A stretch of 64,000 nucleotides of DNA from Cytobacillus luteolus (GCF_017873715.1 NZ_JAGGKM010000003.1:434001-498000); one strand, 5' to 3'. Counted from the stretch's first letter, positions 1 to 9,710 are shown. The notes: a model not told the origin generated them from the sequence alone. A program made the numbers and translations.

Positions 1-2
1 CC

Positions 3-701
3 GAAGATCAGCGGAAGAAAGCTCTATTTTATGGATTAGCAGGTGCTTTCGTATTCCGGTTTGCTTCATTATTTGCTATCTCGTTCTTAGTAGATGTATG
101 GCAAGTACAAGCATTAGGTGCACTGTACCTAATTTTCATTGCAACAAACCATTTAGTTAAGAAGTTTGTCCTAAGAAAAGGTGAACATACAGATGTAAAG
201 GGAGCCAAGGGTTCAGGCTTTTGGGTGACAGTCTTAAAAGTCGAACTGGCTGATATAGCTTTCGCAGTTGATTCAATCTTAGCAGCTGTTGCTTTAGCCG
301 TAACACTTCCTACTACTAACCTTCCACCAATTGGAGGAATGGACGGAGGTCAATTTCTAGTCATTCTTGCAGGTGGGGTAATTGGATTAATTATTATGAG
401 GTTTGCAGCTACGTACTTTGTTAAATTGCTTAAGCGTAAACCAGGTCTTGAAACTGCAGCCTTTCTAATTGTTGGTTGGGTCGGTGTCAAATTAGCTGTG
501 TATACACTAGCACATCCAGCACTAGGGATTTTATATAAGGGCTTTCCAAAACTGCCAGCCTGGAAAATTTCCTTCTGGATCGTGTTGGTCGGAATAGCGC
601 TAGGTGGTTGGTTCCTATCGAAAGAACATCCACTTCCATTAGAAGATGAAACAGAAGAAGGCTTAAACCAGGAAGAGAAAATGTTGAAAAAAGCACCTTA
701 A
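3..701 (+). CDS. TerC family integral membrane protein (5' truncated)
   Basis: The reading frame is open from the window edge (codons from base 3) to TAA at 699-701, so the N-terminus lies outside the window. The visible part has about six hydrophobic segments and the TerC-type intramembrane motif ELADIAFAVDSI around base 244-280, with acidic residues inside a membrane helix. TerC proteins are linked to tellurium resistance and, in Bacillus, to manganese export or metallation of secreted proteins; that role is family knowledge. A GTG at 225 also opens the frame but cuts through the homologous region, so it is not the start. The C-terminus is charged and cytosolic-looking. An intrinsic terminator follows directly. 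Confidence 0.85.
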   Translation, partial: EDQRKKALFYGLAGAFVFRFASLFAISFLVDVWQVQALGALYLIFIATNHLVKKFVLRKGEHTDVKGAKGSGFWVTVLKVELADIAFAVDSILAAVALAVTLPTTNLPPIGGMDGGQFLVILAGGVIGLIIMRFAATYFVKLLKRKPGLETAAFLIVGWVGVKLAVYTLAHPALGILYKGFPKLPAWKISFWIVLVGIALGGWFLSKEHPLPLEDETEEGLNQEEKMLKKAP

Positions 702-705
702 AATG

Positions 706-739
706 AAGGGGAACGCAATAAAAAGGCGTTCCCCTTTTT
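706..739 (+). terminator. Intrinsic terminator of the TerC-family gene
   Basis: Perfect 11-bp stem AAGGGGAACGC / GCGTTCCCCTT (706-716 and 726-736) followed by a T-run. Confidence 0.9.
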
Positions 740-797
740 GCTAAGAACTGCTATATTGTAATGGGAAATAGTAATTAAGATCATGGGGGTAATCTGT

Positions 798-1067
798 TTG
801 GATTATAAAAAACTGTTAGCTGCTTATCGCTCTTTGTGGGTTAACCGTGAACTTAAGACGGTTGAAGGTGATGAGGAGGAGACATTGATTGAAGCAATTG
901 AACGTGATTTAAAAGATGAAAATGCACATCCACGTGTTAGGAAATCTCCTCATACTAAATTTTTATGGGCAACGAAACGAATTGGACAAGGTGCTATATC
1001 TGATGAAGAGAAATTACGTTTAATTGATATACATATTGAAATAGTAGAACGGTTGGATCATTCCTAG
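798..1067 (+). CDS. Small hypothetical cytosolic protein, 89 aa
   Basis: I do not recognise this protein. It is a charged, soluble-looking 89-residue protein rich in Glu, Lys and Arg, with no membrane segment or Cys pairs. The frame also has an ATG at 783, but the GGGGGT at 785-790 is placed as a ribosome binding site for the TTG at 798, so I prefer that start (MDYKKLLAAYRS...). It stands alone between the terminator of the TerC gene and a small membrane protein gene. Ribosome binding site, codon use and lack of overlap support it as real. Confidence 0.7.
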   Translation: MDYKKLLAAYRSLWVNRELKTVEGDEEETLIEAIERDLKDENAHPRVRKSPHTKFLWATKRIGQGAISDEEKLRLIDIHIEIVERLDHS

Positions 1068-1195
1068 TTAGAAAACTTCTCTGAGTAGGTAAAAAGTTGC
1101 GAAAAATGTAACATTTTCTAAACTCCTATACAAGCCTTTATCTGTTCCGTATAATATATCTATTCTTTAGAGGCCTAAAAAAGGAGGATATTCTA

Positions 1196-1375
1196 ATGAA
1201 TGTATATATGGATATATCCATCATTCTATTTTCATTTGTAGTTCTCACGACAGTTTATACTGTATTAAAAACGACAACGAAACGATTTATCAAGTTTTCG
1301 ATTGCTAGCACGATTAGTGTCATTTTATTAGTGATCATTTGGCGATCACTATCTATAATCACTTATTTTCATTAA
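1196..1375 (+). CDS. Small membrane protein, 59 aa
   Basis: ATG at 1196 is preceded by a near-perfect AAGGAGG at 1181-1187 with 8-nt spacing and ends at TAA 1373-1375. The predicted protein has two hydrophobic stretches (about residues 5-23 and 36-55) separated by a basic loop with TTTKRFIK, so it is probably a two-pass membrane peptide. No family is recognised. A good bidirectional terminator directly follows, which supports expression. Confidence 0.7.
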   Translation: MNVYMDISIILFSFVVLTTVYTVLKTTTKRFIKFSIASTISVILLVIIWRSLSIITYFH

Positions 1376-1383
1376 AAATTGTC

Positions 1384-1420
1384 AACAGTAACGACTCTAT
1401 AAAATCGTTACTGTTTTTTT
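1384..1420 (+). terminator. Bidirectional intrinsic terminator
   Basis: Stem AACAGTAACGA (1384-1394) with TCGTTACTGTT (1405-1415) and T-run on +. It overlaps the 3' end of the convergent minus-strand gene, whose stop is at 1408-1410. Confidence 0.85.
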
Positions 1421-2988
1421 GTTAATGTAAGGATAAAGTCTTTTAAATCCACAATTCGATTTGTTTCAGGAGTTATATCAGTACCAGTAATAATCATTGG
1501 GGAAACAGAGTCAACCTTATGTAAAGAACCATGACCTGCACCACCAAGGTGAGTTGGGGAACCTTCTCCAATAAACTCATAGCCAGGTTTTGCATCTGTA
1601 ACAATGAATCTTCCTTGGTGTGAATAGAGAGCACCATATAAACGAGCCAGTGCATCTGGGTAATTTCCATACTCAATTTTGCCATTTTGGACCTTTAAAT
1701 CTAGTATAGATAAATCTCCAGCAACACTCCAGGTTTGACCGTACTCATCCACTAAGTGTCCTCTGGAAGTAAAAGTTAGACTTTTATTTGTGTCAACATT
1801 GTGGACCCTTATTAACTCCTTATCAATATAAGCAAAAAAATCAATTCTCCTGTCTTCCTTCAGTTGATCTGCTAATTCTTGTAGTGTGATGTCTGTATTG
1901 TTTGCGTAAATATATGCCATGCGCTCATTAATAGCCAGCACGACTTGATCTTCACTCGTAATTGGTTTACCTAACTGTGCAATTCGATAGTCATTAAATA
2001 CATTTCGCAAATCAATAAGTGCATTTTTCTCTTTGTTTATGCCAGATTGTGCGCTATCACCTATAATGATCCAAGTACTGTTTTCAATTGCATCATTCCA
2101 TGAAGGATACATATTCAAAAGAGATTGGAGCTCCTTATCAACATTTTCAATCCCGTTTACATCATTTGGCCCCTTTTCATGGATGATTTTATCTAAATCT
2201 GGGTAGTAGATCATAGTGAAGTTAGGAAGTGTACCTTGATTTTTTAAAAATTTATATTCATTTGTGGAGAACTTATCATTAAAACCAACATTCTTCCAAG
2301 AACTCAGCTTCGTATATTCTGGGTCAAATTGATTAATCTTTCCATAAGAAAGAAGTGGAGGACCCATCGTTTTTATTTCCTTAGGCAAAATGTTAATCAG
2401 TGATGCAACCTCTGGGAAGGTTAAGGTATGCTCTGTATCACCTCGATAAATGAGGGCATTGATCGCTGCAGATGACCTTCCTTCAGCTTCAAACTCTTCA
2501 AAAATTGTTTTTACACCCTTACTTAAATGTTCATTATTAAGTGTATAAAGACTATTAAACAATGTGTTGCTCAGACCTGATTTTAACACTTCCTTACTAC
2601 CGCTACCATAATTATAAAGCTGCTGCTTATCAGTACTGAACCAAACGAGACCTGGCAGTTTATGAATATCAGCATATGTACCTGTGAGTAAAGAACTGTC
2701 GATTGTCACTGACATAGTAGGATATGAGCTAACTAACTCGGGATAGTATTGTCCATTTTCTTTCAGAAATGTTAACGCAGGTGCCTTGCCTTCAGATATT
2801 AGCTGTTCTAAGGGCTCTGACATAAGAGAATCAACAATTAATAGGACGATTGGTTTTTGGTTATCAGTTTGTGTGTATTCCTTTATTTTTGATGTGTCTT
2901 CAATTGTGACGGAGGCATTAATATTTGTACCTATGAACAAAATAAGTGCGATTAAAATAACTGAAGTAATAATAGAAACTCTCAACAT
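1408..2988 (-). CDS. Alkaline phosphatase superfamily protein (type I phosphodiesterase/nucleotide pyrophosphatase-like)
   Basis: 526 residues with an N-terminal hydrophobic anchor or signal (about residues 4-22), so the catalytic part is probably extracytoplasmic. The fold signature is visible: LLIVDS with metal-ligand Asp53, then YPTMSVT with Thr91 in the nucleophile position typical of phosphodiesterase/pyrophosphatase members, then IIGDSAQSG near residue 310, and a late GGAGHGS motif supplying a metal-binding His. The family hydrolyses phosphomonoesters or diesters with two metal ions; the substrate cannot be read. The start is ATG at 2988 with GGTGGAG eight bases upstream. It is divergent from the EEP-family gene at 3098, sharing a 109-bp promoter region. 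Confidence 0.8.
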   Translation of the reverse strand: MLRVSIITSVILIALILFIGTNINASVTIEDTSKIKEYTQTDNQKPIVLLIVDSLMSEPLEQLISEGKAPALTFLKENGQYYPELVSSYPTMSVTIDSSLLTGTYADIHKLPGLVWFSTDKQQLYNYGSGSKEVLKSGLSNTLFNSLYTLNNEHLSKGVKTIFEEFEAEGRSSAAINALIYRGDTEHTLTFPEVASLINILPKEIKTMGPPLLSYGKINQFDPEYTKLSSWKNVGFNDKFSTNEYKFLKNQGTLPNFTMIYYPDLDKIIHEKGPNDVNGIENVDKELQSLLNMYPSWNDAIENSTWIIIGDSAQSGINKEKNALIDLRNVFNDYRIAQLGKPITSEDQVVLAINERMAYIYANNTDITLQELADQLKEDRRIDFFAYIDKELIRVHNVDTNKSLTFTSRGHLVDEYGQTWSVAGDLSILDLKVQNGKIEYGNYPDALARLYGALYSHQGRFIVTDAKPGYEFIGEGSPTHLGGAGHGSLHKVDSVSPMIITGTDITPETNRIVDLKDFILTLTKKQ

Positions 2989-3097
2989 TCTCTAAACTCC
3001 ACCAATCTTAGCAATCATTTATTCTATCCTTAGTATGACAACAATGATTTCGATTTATTTAGGAAAAGGAAAAAATCAGTAAAAGGAAGAGTGGGAC

Positions 3098-3814
3098 ATG
3101 GAACTAAAGATACTTTCTTTTAATATTCATCATGGTAAAGGGTTAGATAAACGAGTAAATCTAGGCCGTATTGCGAACATTATTAAAAGGAGTAAGGCAG
3201 ACATTATTGGTTTAAACGAGGTAGATGTTTCATTTGGGAAACGTAGTCAATTTCTTAATCAAGCAGCCATTTTAGCAGAACAACTGGAAATGGAATTTGT
3301 TTTTGGTCCAGTAATTACTAGAAAAAAGTCTGATAAAACGACAGGTGAGTATGGAAATGTGTTATTATCTCGAATTAAAATGAGAAGCCATGAAAATCAT
3401 TTACTTTACTCACATTCATATTTAGCTGAACCAAGAGGGCTATTAGAAGTGAATTTTGAAATTTCGGGGAAAGTAATTTCCGCATTTGTAACCCATCTAA
3501 GTATTAATCCCTTTTTACAAAGAAAACAGATCATGGACATTGAAACTATCGTCCAAAGGAAAAGCAATGTGATTTTAATGGGTGACTTTAACATGAGTCC
3601 AGTAAGTAGAAATCATTCGTATATAGGTAAAATTTTGAAAGATTCATCTGAGACAGAAAGTGGCTATACATACCCTGCCAATAAACCTCGTAAAAAGCTG
3701 GATTATATATTCATACAGGGTGATATTACTGTAGTAGAGTCGAAAGTAGTAACAATGGATCCAGTAGCATCTGATCATCTACCATTACTGACTAAAATTA
3801 TTATTGATGAATAG
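3098..3814 (+). CDS. Endonuclease/exonuclease/phosphatase (EEP) family protein
   Basis: 238 residues with all core motifs of the EEP fold in order: LSFNIHHG near the N-terminus, GLNEVD with the metal-binding Glu, MGDFNMSP with the Asp-Asn pair, and SDHLPL with the catalytic Asp-His near the C-terminus. Members cleave phosphodiester or phosphomonoester bonds in nucleic acids, inositol phosphates or lipids; no signal peptide is seen, so it is likely cytosolic. It is followed after 18 bases by a VTT-domain membrane protein, suggesting a two-gene operon and perhaps a lipid-phosphate substrate (inference). Confidence 0.85.
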   Translation: MELKILSFNIHHGKGLDKRVNLGRIANIIKRSKADIIGLNEVDVSFGKRSQFLNQAAILAEQLEMEFVFGPVITRKKSDKTTGEYGNVLLSRIKMRSHENHLLYSHSYLAEPRGLLEVNFEISGKVISAFVTHLSINPFLQRKQIMDIETIVQRKSNVILMGDFNMSPVSRNHSYIGKILKDSSETESGYTYPANKPRKKLDYIFIQGDITVVESKVVTMDPVASDHLPLLTKIIIDE

Positions 3815-3832
3815 GAAGCAGGGGGTGTGGAC

Positions 3833-4456
3833 TTGAAAAAAACACTATCATTTATTGTGATTTACTTAGGTTTACTATACTTTGTATATACCAATCATAA
3901 GGAAATCTTAAATTGGATTACAGAAAGCGATTCATCATTACTTCCGCTTATGTTTTTATTGTCCACCCTTTTTGGTGTAATTCCAGTAATTCCATTTAGT
4001 GTATTTTCAGGGCTGATGGGAAGTAAGTACGGTCTTGTTATTGGTGCTTCTATTAACTGGTTTGGTACAGTTGCAGCATCCGTTATTATTTATCTTTTAG
4101 CAAGATATGGATTTTCTGATTACTTTACAAATTATTTAAAGCGTTTTAAGGGGATTTCCAGGTTTAATGAATTAATTACACGAAACGCCTTTATAGCCAT
4201 CCTTTTTACAAGACTAATTCCGATTGTCCCACCACCTGTAGTCAATGTTTATTCCGGACTTATTAAAATAAACCTTGCTACATATACAATTGCAACGGTA
4301 ATAGGGAAGTTGCCCGGAATGGTACTGTATGCTTTTGTTGGTGACCGATTATTCTCTTCGATTCATGATTTAATTTATGGATTAGTATTTTATGTTCTAT
4401 TCTTATTAATCATTTTGCTCATCTATTTTTTATGGACAAAAGCAAATAAGAATTGA
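3833..4456 (+). CDS. VTT-domain membrane protein (TVP38/TMEM64, DedA-like)
   Basis: About 207 residues with an N-terminal membrane segment, then the VTT (SNARE-associated) core containing PVIPFSVFSGLMG and FTRLIPIVPPPVVN, each on a re-entrant-looking hydrophobic stretch, and a long C-terminal membrane segment. Proteins of this group are implicated in lipid scrambling or transport across the membrane. A GTG at 3827 extends the frame by two codons, but the GGGGG at 3821-3825 is better spaced for TTG at 3833. It is tightly coupled to the EEP gene upstream. Confidence 0.8.
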   Translation: MKKTLSFIVIYLGLLYFVYTNHKEILNWITESDSSLLPLMFLLSTLFGVIPVIPFSVFSGLMGSKYGLVIGASINWFGTVAASVIIYLLARYGFSDYFTNYLKRFKGISRFNELITRNAFIAILFTRLIPIVPPPVVNVYSGLIKINLATYTIATVIGKLPGMVLYAFVGDRLFSSIHDLIYGLVFYVLFLLIILLIYFLWTKANKN

Positions 4457-4471
4457 CTTTTCCATTGTTGG

Positions 4472-4485
4472 TGTAACCGCTTTCA
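4472..4485 (+). promoter_or_regulatory. cre-like CcpA site upstream of the molybdopterin oxidoreductase
   Basis: TGTAACCGCTTTCA matches the catabolite-responsive element consensus TGWAARCGYTWNCA at all but one position. It lies about 60 bp upstream of the start codon at 4544. Catabolite control is an inference. Confidence 0.4.
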
Positions 4486-4543
4486 TGTTAGTATTAATTG
4501 TAACAAAATGTACATATATTTTTACCATGTAGGGGGTTATATC

Positions 4544-6892
4544 ATGGGAGATACGAAACATACAGGACCAGTTAAGCTGGATAAGTCAATTAAGCCATCA
4601 TTATGGGCCAGTTTAGCACCTATGGGAGTTGGTAAGGTAAAACCACACCATATTAAAGATACAGTTAAAGTAGCGATTGAAAATAAAGACAACCTTCCAT
4701 ATGCATACCGTATTTTAACGCAAGGTGTATGTGACGGTTGTGCTCTTGGAGTTTCAGGGCTGCAGGATCAAACCTTGCTTGGTCCTCATATCTGTACAAC
4801 AAGATTAAATGTCTTACGATTAAATACGATGTCTAGTATTGATCCAAAATGGTTTACTAGATTAGAAGAATTAAAGAAACTTTCAAGTACAGAGCTTAGG
4901 AAACTAGGGAGAATTCCTTATCCTTTGTCTAGAAAAAAAGGGGAGAATAAGTTTACAAGAATATCTTGGGATGAAGCATTAAACCGAATTTCTCAAAAAA
5001 TTCGAAGTGTTGATCCTAAACAACTTGCTTTCTACTTAACTTCACGTGGAATCACAAATGAGTCCTATTATGCTGCGGCAAAGGTAGCTAGATTTCTAGG
5101 AACGAATCACATTGATAATGCCTCACGTATTTGTCATTCACCTAGTAAAACGGCGTTAAAACGTTCACTTGGCATTGGTGCTTCAAGCTGTAATTACAAA
5201 GATTGGATCGGTACTGATGTTTTAGTTTTTTGGGGATCTGTAGCAGCGAATAATCAGCCAGTATCAACAAAATATATGTATGCAGCCAAAAAAGCGGGTA
5301 CGAAAATCATTATGATTAACCCATATGCAGAGCCGTCAATGGAGAAGTATTGGATTCCTTCAATTCCAGAAAGTGCATTGTTTGGGACGAAACTCGTTGA
5401 TGACACATATCAGGTCAATATTGGTGGAGATATTGCCTTTATGAATGGAGTCATGAAGCATTGGTTTGACATGGAAGAGGAAACAAGAGGTTCTGCTATC
5501 GATCATGCCTTCGTCAATAAGCATACGAAGGGATTTATGGACTTAAAATATCATATTCGAAAACAGAAGTGGGCTGAAATTGAAAAATCATCAGGCCTAA
5601 CAAAAGACAGAATCATAGAATTCGCGAAACTTCTAGCAAACTCTAAATCTGGTGTGTTTATTTGGAGTATGGGATTAACACAGCACCGATTTGGAACAGA
5701 TAATATCTCTCAGGTTGCGAATCTTGCCATGCTGAGAGGGTTTATAGGCCGGGAGAAATGTGGTGTTATGCCTATTAGAGGTCATAGTGGTGTACAAGGT
5801 GCGGGAGAAATGGGAGCAGATCCATTTGTCCTGCCTGGAAGTGACTTTGATGAAGAAAATAGCAAGAGGATGGAAGAGATTTGGGGCTTTCGGGTTCCAA
5901 GATGGCAAGGTGATCCGATTGGTAATACGATTGAAAACATGATATTGGACCCAAACCATCCTAGTAAAATTAAAGTCTTTTTTACAAGTGGAGGAAACTT
6001 CGTAGAAACCATGCCTAACCCTGACTTTATAAAAGAAGCACTTGAAAGTGTAGAGTTAAGGGTACACCAGGATATTATCTTAAACACGTCTACTCTTTTA
6101 GACGCCAAGGAGGAAGTTATCATCCTACCAGCGATGACAAGATATGAACAATCTGGTGGCGGAACATCAACTAGTACAGAACGGATGGTTTATTTTAGTC
6201 CGGAAATTAAGGGACCTAGAATTGAAGAAGCAAGAGCTGAATGGGAAATTTATGTTGATTTAGCGAAAAGGTGTTATCCTGAGAAACAACACCTCATTGA
6301 TTTTAAAAATACTCAAGAAATTAGAAACGAGATTGCTGTAGCAAATCGAAACTATGATGGAATCCAAAAGTTAAAAAATAGAGGAGATGTTTTCCAATGG
6401 GGTGGCGCTTGGTTATGCGAGGGTGGCGTTTGCCCAACAGCGGATGGCAAAGGGAATTTGCTTCCAATCGAATTACCAGAGTTACGCAAAACAGAAGGTC
6501 ATTTCAATGTAACGACAAGAAGAGGAAAGCAATTCAACTCGATGATCTATTCTAATACGGATCCGTTTAATAATGCAGATCGTTATGATATTATCTTAAA
6601 TTCTGAAGATGCTAGAAAGTTAGCAATTAAGAATGGTGATGCAATCGTTGTGTATAATCAAAATGGAACCTTACAAGGTCGAGCAAAAATAGATAACACG
6701 AAGGAAGGAAACATCGCTGTATATTGGCCTGAGGGAAATGTTCTAATTCCTAAAGGGGTTTATGAAAAATACGCAAAAATTCCTGAGTACAACACAATGG
6801 CAATCGTAGAAAAAGCTGAAACCTTCCATGCAAGAAAAGACATTCGTTATGTAGAGAAAAGAATAGAAGAATTAGAAGAGGTTACGATGTAA
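4544..6892 (+). CDS. FdhF/YdeP family molybdopterin oxidoreductase
   Basis: 782 residues of the molybdopterin-dependent formate dehydrogenase superfamily, YdeP branch. The N-terminal region has CDGCALG, reminiscent of a reduced iron-sulfur site. Around residue 197, ICHSPS aligns with the position of the selenocysteine in E. coli FdhF (VUHGPS), here Cys. The C-terminal third carries the molydopterin-dinucleotide binding domain with RGKQFNSM and the beta-barrel after it. YdeP relatives are linked to acid resistance, but the substrate is unknown. ATG at 4508 also opens the frame, yet AGGGGGTT at 4531-4538 marks ATG 4544 as the start. A cre-like site lies upstream and an intrinsic terminator follows. 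Confidence 0.85.
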   Translation: MGDTKHTGPVKLDKSIKPSLWASLAPMGVGKVKPHHIKDTVKVAIENKDNLPYAYRILTQGVCDGCALGVSGLQDQTLLGPHICTTRLNVLRLNTMSSIDPKWFTRLEELKKLSSTELRKLGRIPYPLSRKKGENKFTRISWDEALNRISQKIRSVDPKQLAFYLTSRGITNESYYAAAKVARFLGTNHIDNASRICHSPSKTALKRSLGIGASSCNYKDWIGTDVLVFWGSVAANNQPVSTKYMYAAKKAGTKIIMINPYAEPSMEKYWIPSIPESALFGTKLVDDTYQVNIGGDIAFMNGVMKHWFDMEEETRGSAIDHAFVNKHTKGFMDLKYHIRKQKWAEIEKSSGLTKDRIIEFAKLLANSKSGVFIWSMGLTQHRFGTDNISQVANLAMLRGFIGREKCGVMPIRGHSGVQGAGEMGADPFVLPGSDFDEENSKRMEEIWGFRVPRWQGDPIGNTIENMILDPNHPSKIKVFFTSGGNFVETMPNPDFIKEALESVELRVHQDIILNTSTLLDAKEEVIILPAMTRYEQSGGGTSTSTERMVYFSPEIKGPRIEEARAEWEIYVDLAKRCYPEKQHLIDFKNTQEIRNEIAVANRNYDGIQKLKNRGDVFQWGGAWLCEGGVCPTADGKGNLLPIELPELRKTEGHFNVTTRRGKQFNSMIYSNTDPFNNADRYDIILNSEDARKLAIKNGDAIVVYNQNGTLQGRAKIDNTKEGNIAVYWPEGNVLIPKGVYEKYAKIPEYNTMAIVEKAETFHARKDIRYVEKRIEELEEVTM

Positions 6893-6894
6893 GG

Positions 6895-6921
6895 AAAAAA
6901 TCCCCTATATGGGGATTTTTT
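6895..6921 (+). terminator. Intrinsic terminator of the YdeP-type gene
   Basis: AAAAAATCCCC / GGGGATTTTTT with a 5-nt loop TATAT; the A-rich left arm makes it usable on both strands. Confidence 0.9.
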
Positions 6922-6973
6922 GTGTTACGATTGGAATAATTTATGATATTTAATTGTTAGAAGGAGCATGAAC

Positions 6974-7729
6974 ATGAACCAATCATTTGAACACTATCTT
7001 AAAGAGTCAGAAAAGGCATTTGAAGGATGGGATTTTTCATATATTACTAGTAATGGAAGAATGCAAGACTCTCCAATAAGTTGGGATTATACAGACCTCA
7101 TACAAAAAGCAATCAAAAATTCAACTTCTCTACTAGATATGGGAACCGGTGGGGGAGAATATTTATCATCACTTAGTGACTTACCTTCCTTTACTTGTGC
7201 TACTGAAGGGTATGAACCAAATGTGCAAATTGCTAAAAATAGACTAGAACCACTTGGGATTAAAGTGTTCCAGGTGATTGATGACAATTCCCTTCCATTC
7301 GAAAATGATACCTTTGATTTAATTATAAATAGGCATGAAGCCTATTCTCCAAAAGAAATCATGCGAATTCTAAAACCTGGCGGAGTTTTCATTACCCAAC
7401 AGGTTGGTGGGGAGAATGATAAGGAATTCAATGAATGGTTTAATGTACCTGAAAGTGAATATAGATACTGGAACTTGGAGTATGCTCTAAAAGAATGTGA
7501 TGAAGTTGGCTTATCCATACAGATGGCACATGAAGATAAGGTATATACGAGTTTTCAAGATGTGGGGGCAATCATTTATTACCTAAAAGCGATCCCTTGG
7601 CAAATTCCTGATTTTTCAGTTGAAAACTATAAGGATCAATTACATAAAGTTCATCAATTAATTACAGAAAATGGTCCTTTCAAAAGCACATGCCATCGCT
7701 TTATTATAACTGCCATAAAAAATAAGTAG
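6974..7729 (+). CDS. Class I SAM-dependent methyltransferase
   Basis: 251 residues. Motif I is [12 protein letters not shown] (about residues 50-62), followed by TEGYEPN in the acidic-loop position and [16 protein letters not shown] in the motif IV region, then [14 protein letters not shown]. This is a Rossmann methyltransferase of the type acting on small molecules; the acceptor is unknown. Two ATGs open the frame; the second (6974) has the correct spacing from AAGGAG at 6961-6966, whereas the first is only one base from it. It is the first gene of an apparent three-gene operon with a MurG paralogue and a GNAT acetyltransferase. Confidence 0.8.
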   Translation: MNQSFEHYLKESEKAFEGWDFSYITSNGRMQDSPISWDYTDLIQKAIKNSTSLLDMGTGGGEYLSSLSDLPSFTCATEGYEPNVQIAKNRLEPLGIKVFQVIDDNSLPFENDTFDLIINRHEAYSPKEIMRILKPGGVFITQQVGGENDKEFNEWFNVPESEYRYWNLEYALKECDEVGLSIQMAHEDKVYTSFQDVGAIIYYLKAIPWQIPDFSVENYKDQLHKVHQLITENGPFKSTCHRFIITAIKNK

Positions 7730-7748
7730 TAAAAAAGTGGGTGAGTTA

Positions 7749-8825
7749 GTGAAAAAACGAATTGTGTTTACGGGTGGAGGCTCAGCTGGCCATGTGACAG
7801 TTAACCTTGCATTAATTCCAAAATTTCTCGAACTTGGCTGGGATGTTAGCTATATTGGGTCTGAGAGTGGAATTGAACGGGAGTTAATTTCAACACTTAA
7901 ATCAGTAACGTATTATCCAATATCTACTGGTAAGTTAAGAAGGTATTTTGATGTGAAAAATTTTAAAGACCCGTTAAAAGTGCTAAAAGGTGTTTTTCAG
8001 GCGAAGAGCATTCTTTCTAACATTAAGCCTGATGTTATATTTTCAAAGGGGGGTTTTGTGTCGGTCCCTGTGGTTATTGGTGCGAGGTTGAATAAACTAC
8101 CCGTTATCATTCATGAATCAGATCTTACGCCCGGGTTGGCAAATAAAATATCAATTCCATTTGCGACTAAGGTATGTGTCACTTTTCCAGAAACAATTAG
8201 CCATATTCCAGAACAAAAAGCTATATCAATTGGTCCAATTGTTCGTGAAGAAATTTTTAAAGGGAAGAAGTCTGAGGGGTTGAAACTGTGTGACTTTATC
8301 AGTGTAAAACCAGTTTTATTGATAATGGGTGGAAGTTTAGGGGCAAAAAGGATAAACGAAGCCGTACATAATAATCTGGATATGTTGGTCAAACAGTTTC
8401 AGATAGTACATATATGTGGTAAGGGGAATCTATACCCATCTTTAGCTAGACAAGGGTATAAACAGTTTGAATATGTTGGGAGTGAGTTGCCACATTTCAT
8501 GCAAATGGCTGATATCGTAATCTCTAGAGCAGGCTCGAATTCAATCTTTGAGTTTTTGGCATTAAAAAAACCTATGCTTCTTATTCCATTATCGAAAGCC
8601 CAAAGTAGGGGAGATCAAATCTTAAATGCAGACTCCTTTTATAAATCTGGATTTTGCGAGGTGCTTCAGGAAGAAGAGCTGACAGATGAGAGATTCTTGA
8701 TAGAAGTAAATAACCTTCTCTTAAATAAAGATAAATATATAGAGAACATGATGACTGTAACAGAATCGGATTCACTGAATAACGTATTGTCTCTGATACA
8801 ACGTGTGGGGAAGAAGGAAGAATAG
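7749..8825 (+). CDS. MurG-like UDP-GlcNAc:undecaprenyl-PP-MurNAc-pentapeptide transferase (paralogue)
   Basis: 358 residues with the complete MurG layout: glycine-rich [11 protein letters not shown] at the N-terminus, [31 protein letters not shown], then C-domain [11 protein letters not shown] and [17 protein letters not shown] for UDP-GlcNAc binding. MurG makes lipid II at the inner membrane face. Here it is outside any division/cell wall cluster, between a methyltransferase and an acetyltransferase, so it is probably the second copy that many Bacillaceae carry rather than the dcw gene. GTG at 7737 also opens the frame, but GGGTGAG just before GTG 7749 favours the later start. Confidence 0.82.
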   Translation: MKKRIVFTGGGSAGHVTVNLALIPKFLELGWDVSYIGSESGIERELISTLKSVTYYPISTGKLRRYFDVKNFKDPLKVLKGVFQAKSILSNIKPDVIFSKGGFVSVPVVIGARLNKLPVIIHESDLTPGLANKISIPFATKVCVTFPETISHIPEQKAISIGPIVREEIFKGKKSEGLKLCDFISVKPVLLIMGGSLGAKRINEAVHNNLDMLVKQFQIVHICGKGNLYPSLARQGYKQFEYVGSELPHFMQMADIVISRAGSNSIFEFLALKKPMLLIPLSKAQSRGDQILNADSFYKSGFCEVLQEEELTDERFLIEVNNLLLNKDKYIENMMTVTESDSLNNVLSLIQRVGKKEE

Positions 8826-8826
8826 T

Positions 8827-9687
8827 ATGAACCTAAAAGTATATGAAAGTCCAAACGAATTTTTAGAGAAGGTAGAGGATTTTCTTTTAAAGGAAGAGGT
8901 TGTGAACAATCTTGCTTTAGGGCTGCTCTACACTTTAACTAAACCTAACTCTCATTATAAGGATGCTTTTTTAGCATGTGTAGAAAAGAATGAGACTCCT
9001 GTTTTAGTAATGGTTATGACACCTCCACATAATCTAATTGTTTATGGAGTTGGTGAAGACGTAAATGAAGCGATTGGGGTGGCGGTTACATCTATAAAAG
9101 ATATTGGAGTAATCCTTCCAGGCGTTTTAGGACCTAAAGCGTTAGCTGCCGAGTTTTCAGGAGAATGGGTACAACAGATAGGTTGTAGGCTTGAAGTGAA
9201 AATGGAGCAAAGAATTTACAAGCTTGAAAAGGTAAATAATGTTCCTCTAAGCAATGGGAAACTTAGGTTAGCAACAAAGGATGACTTGGAGTTAATTGTG
9301 GATTGGACGTATCAGTTTTCATTGGTGACCCCTGAGCATCTATCCATAGAAGGAGCAAGAAAACTTGCAGAGCGGGGTATCGAGGAATCTTCTATTTTTA
9401 TCTGGGATGATAATGGACCAGTTTCGATGGCTAAAAAAGCAAGACCAACGAAAAATGGTATCGTTGTAAATCTAGTGTTCACCCCGCAGGAGTTCCAACG
9501 AAAAGGGTATGCAACTACATGTGTAGCATATGTTAGCCAACAGCTACTGAATGAGGGGTATTCGTTTTGTAGCTTGTATACAGATTTAGCCAATCCAACT
9601 TCAAATAGCATTTATATGAAAATAGGATATGAACCAATTATTGATTCAGTAGTGTATGGTTTTTTATATGACCATGAAGAGGCCTAG
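8827..9687 (+). CDS. GNAT family N-acetyltransferase, 286 aa
   Basis: Two-part protein: an N-terminal region of about 140 residues of GNAT-like fold and a C-terminal GNAT domain with the acetyl-CoA loop FQRKGYAT near residue 225 and NPTSNSIYMKIGY near the end. This is the layout of predicted acetyltransferases often annotated as FR47-like. The acceptor is unknown. Its ATG at 8827 begins one base after the MurG-like stop, with GAAGGAAG upstream, so the two are translationally coupled; a longer frame from GTG 8803 would overlap MurG and is not preferred. A terminator follows immediately. Confidence 0.8.
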   Translation: MNLKVYESPNEFLEKVEDFLLKEEVVNNLALGLLYTLTKPNSHYKDAFLACVEKNETPVLVMVMTPPHNLIVYGVGEDVNEAIGVAVTSIKDIGVILPGVLGPKALAAEFSGEWVQQIGCRLEVKMEQRIYKLEKVNNVPLSNGKLRLATKDDLELIVDWTYQFSLVTPEHLSIEGARKLAERGIEESSIFIWDDNGPVSMAKKARPTKNGIVVNLVFTPQEFQRKGYATTCVAYVSQQLLNEGYSFCSLYTDLANPTSNSIYMKIGYEPIIDSVVYGFLYDHEEA

Positions 9688-9709
9688 CGTTTATGCTAGG
9701 CTATTTTTT
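9682..9709 (+). terminator. Intrinsic terminator overlapping the GNAT stop codon
   Basis: GCCTAGC (9682-9688) with GCTAGGC (9695-9701) then T6. The left arm contains the TAG stop of the GNAT gene. Confidence 0.85.
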
Positions 9710-9710
9710 A

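Noticed and set aside
5675-6123. Reading frames of 94 and 113 codons antisense to the molybdopterin gene
   Set aside because: Antisense shadows of a strongly supported gene; no binding site.
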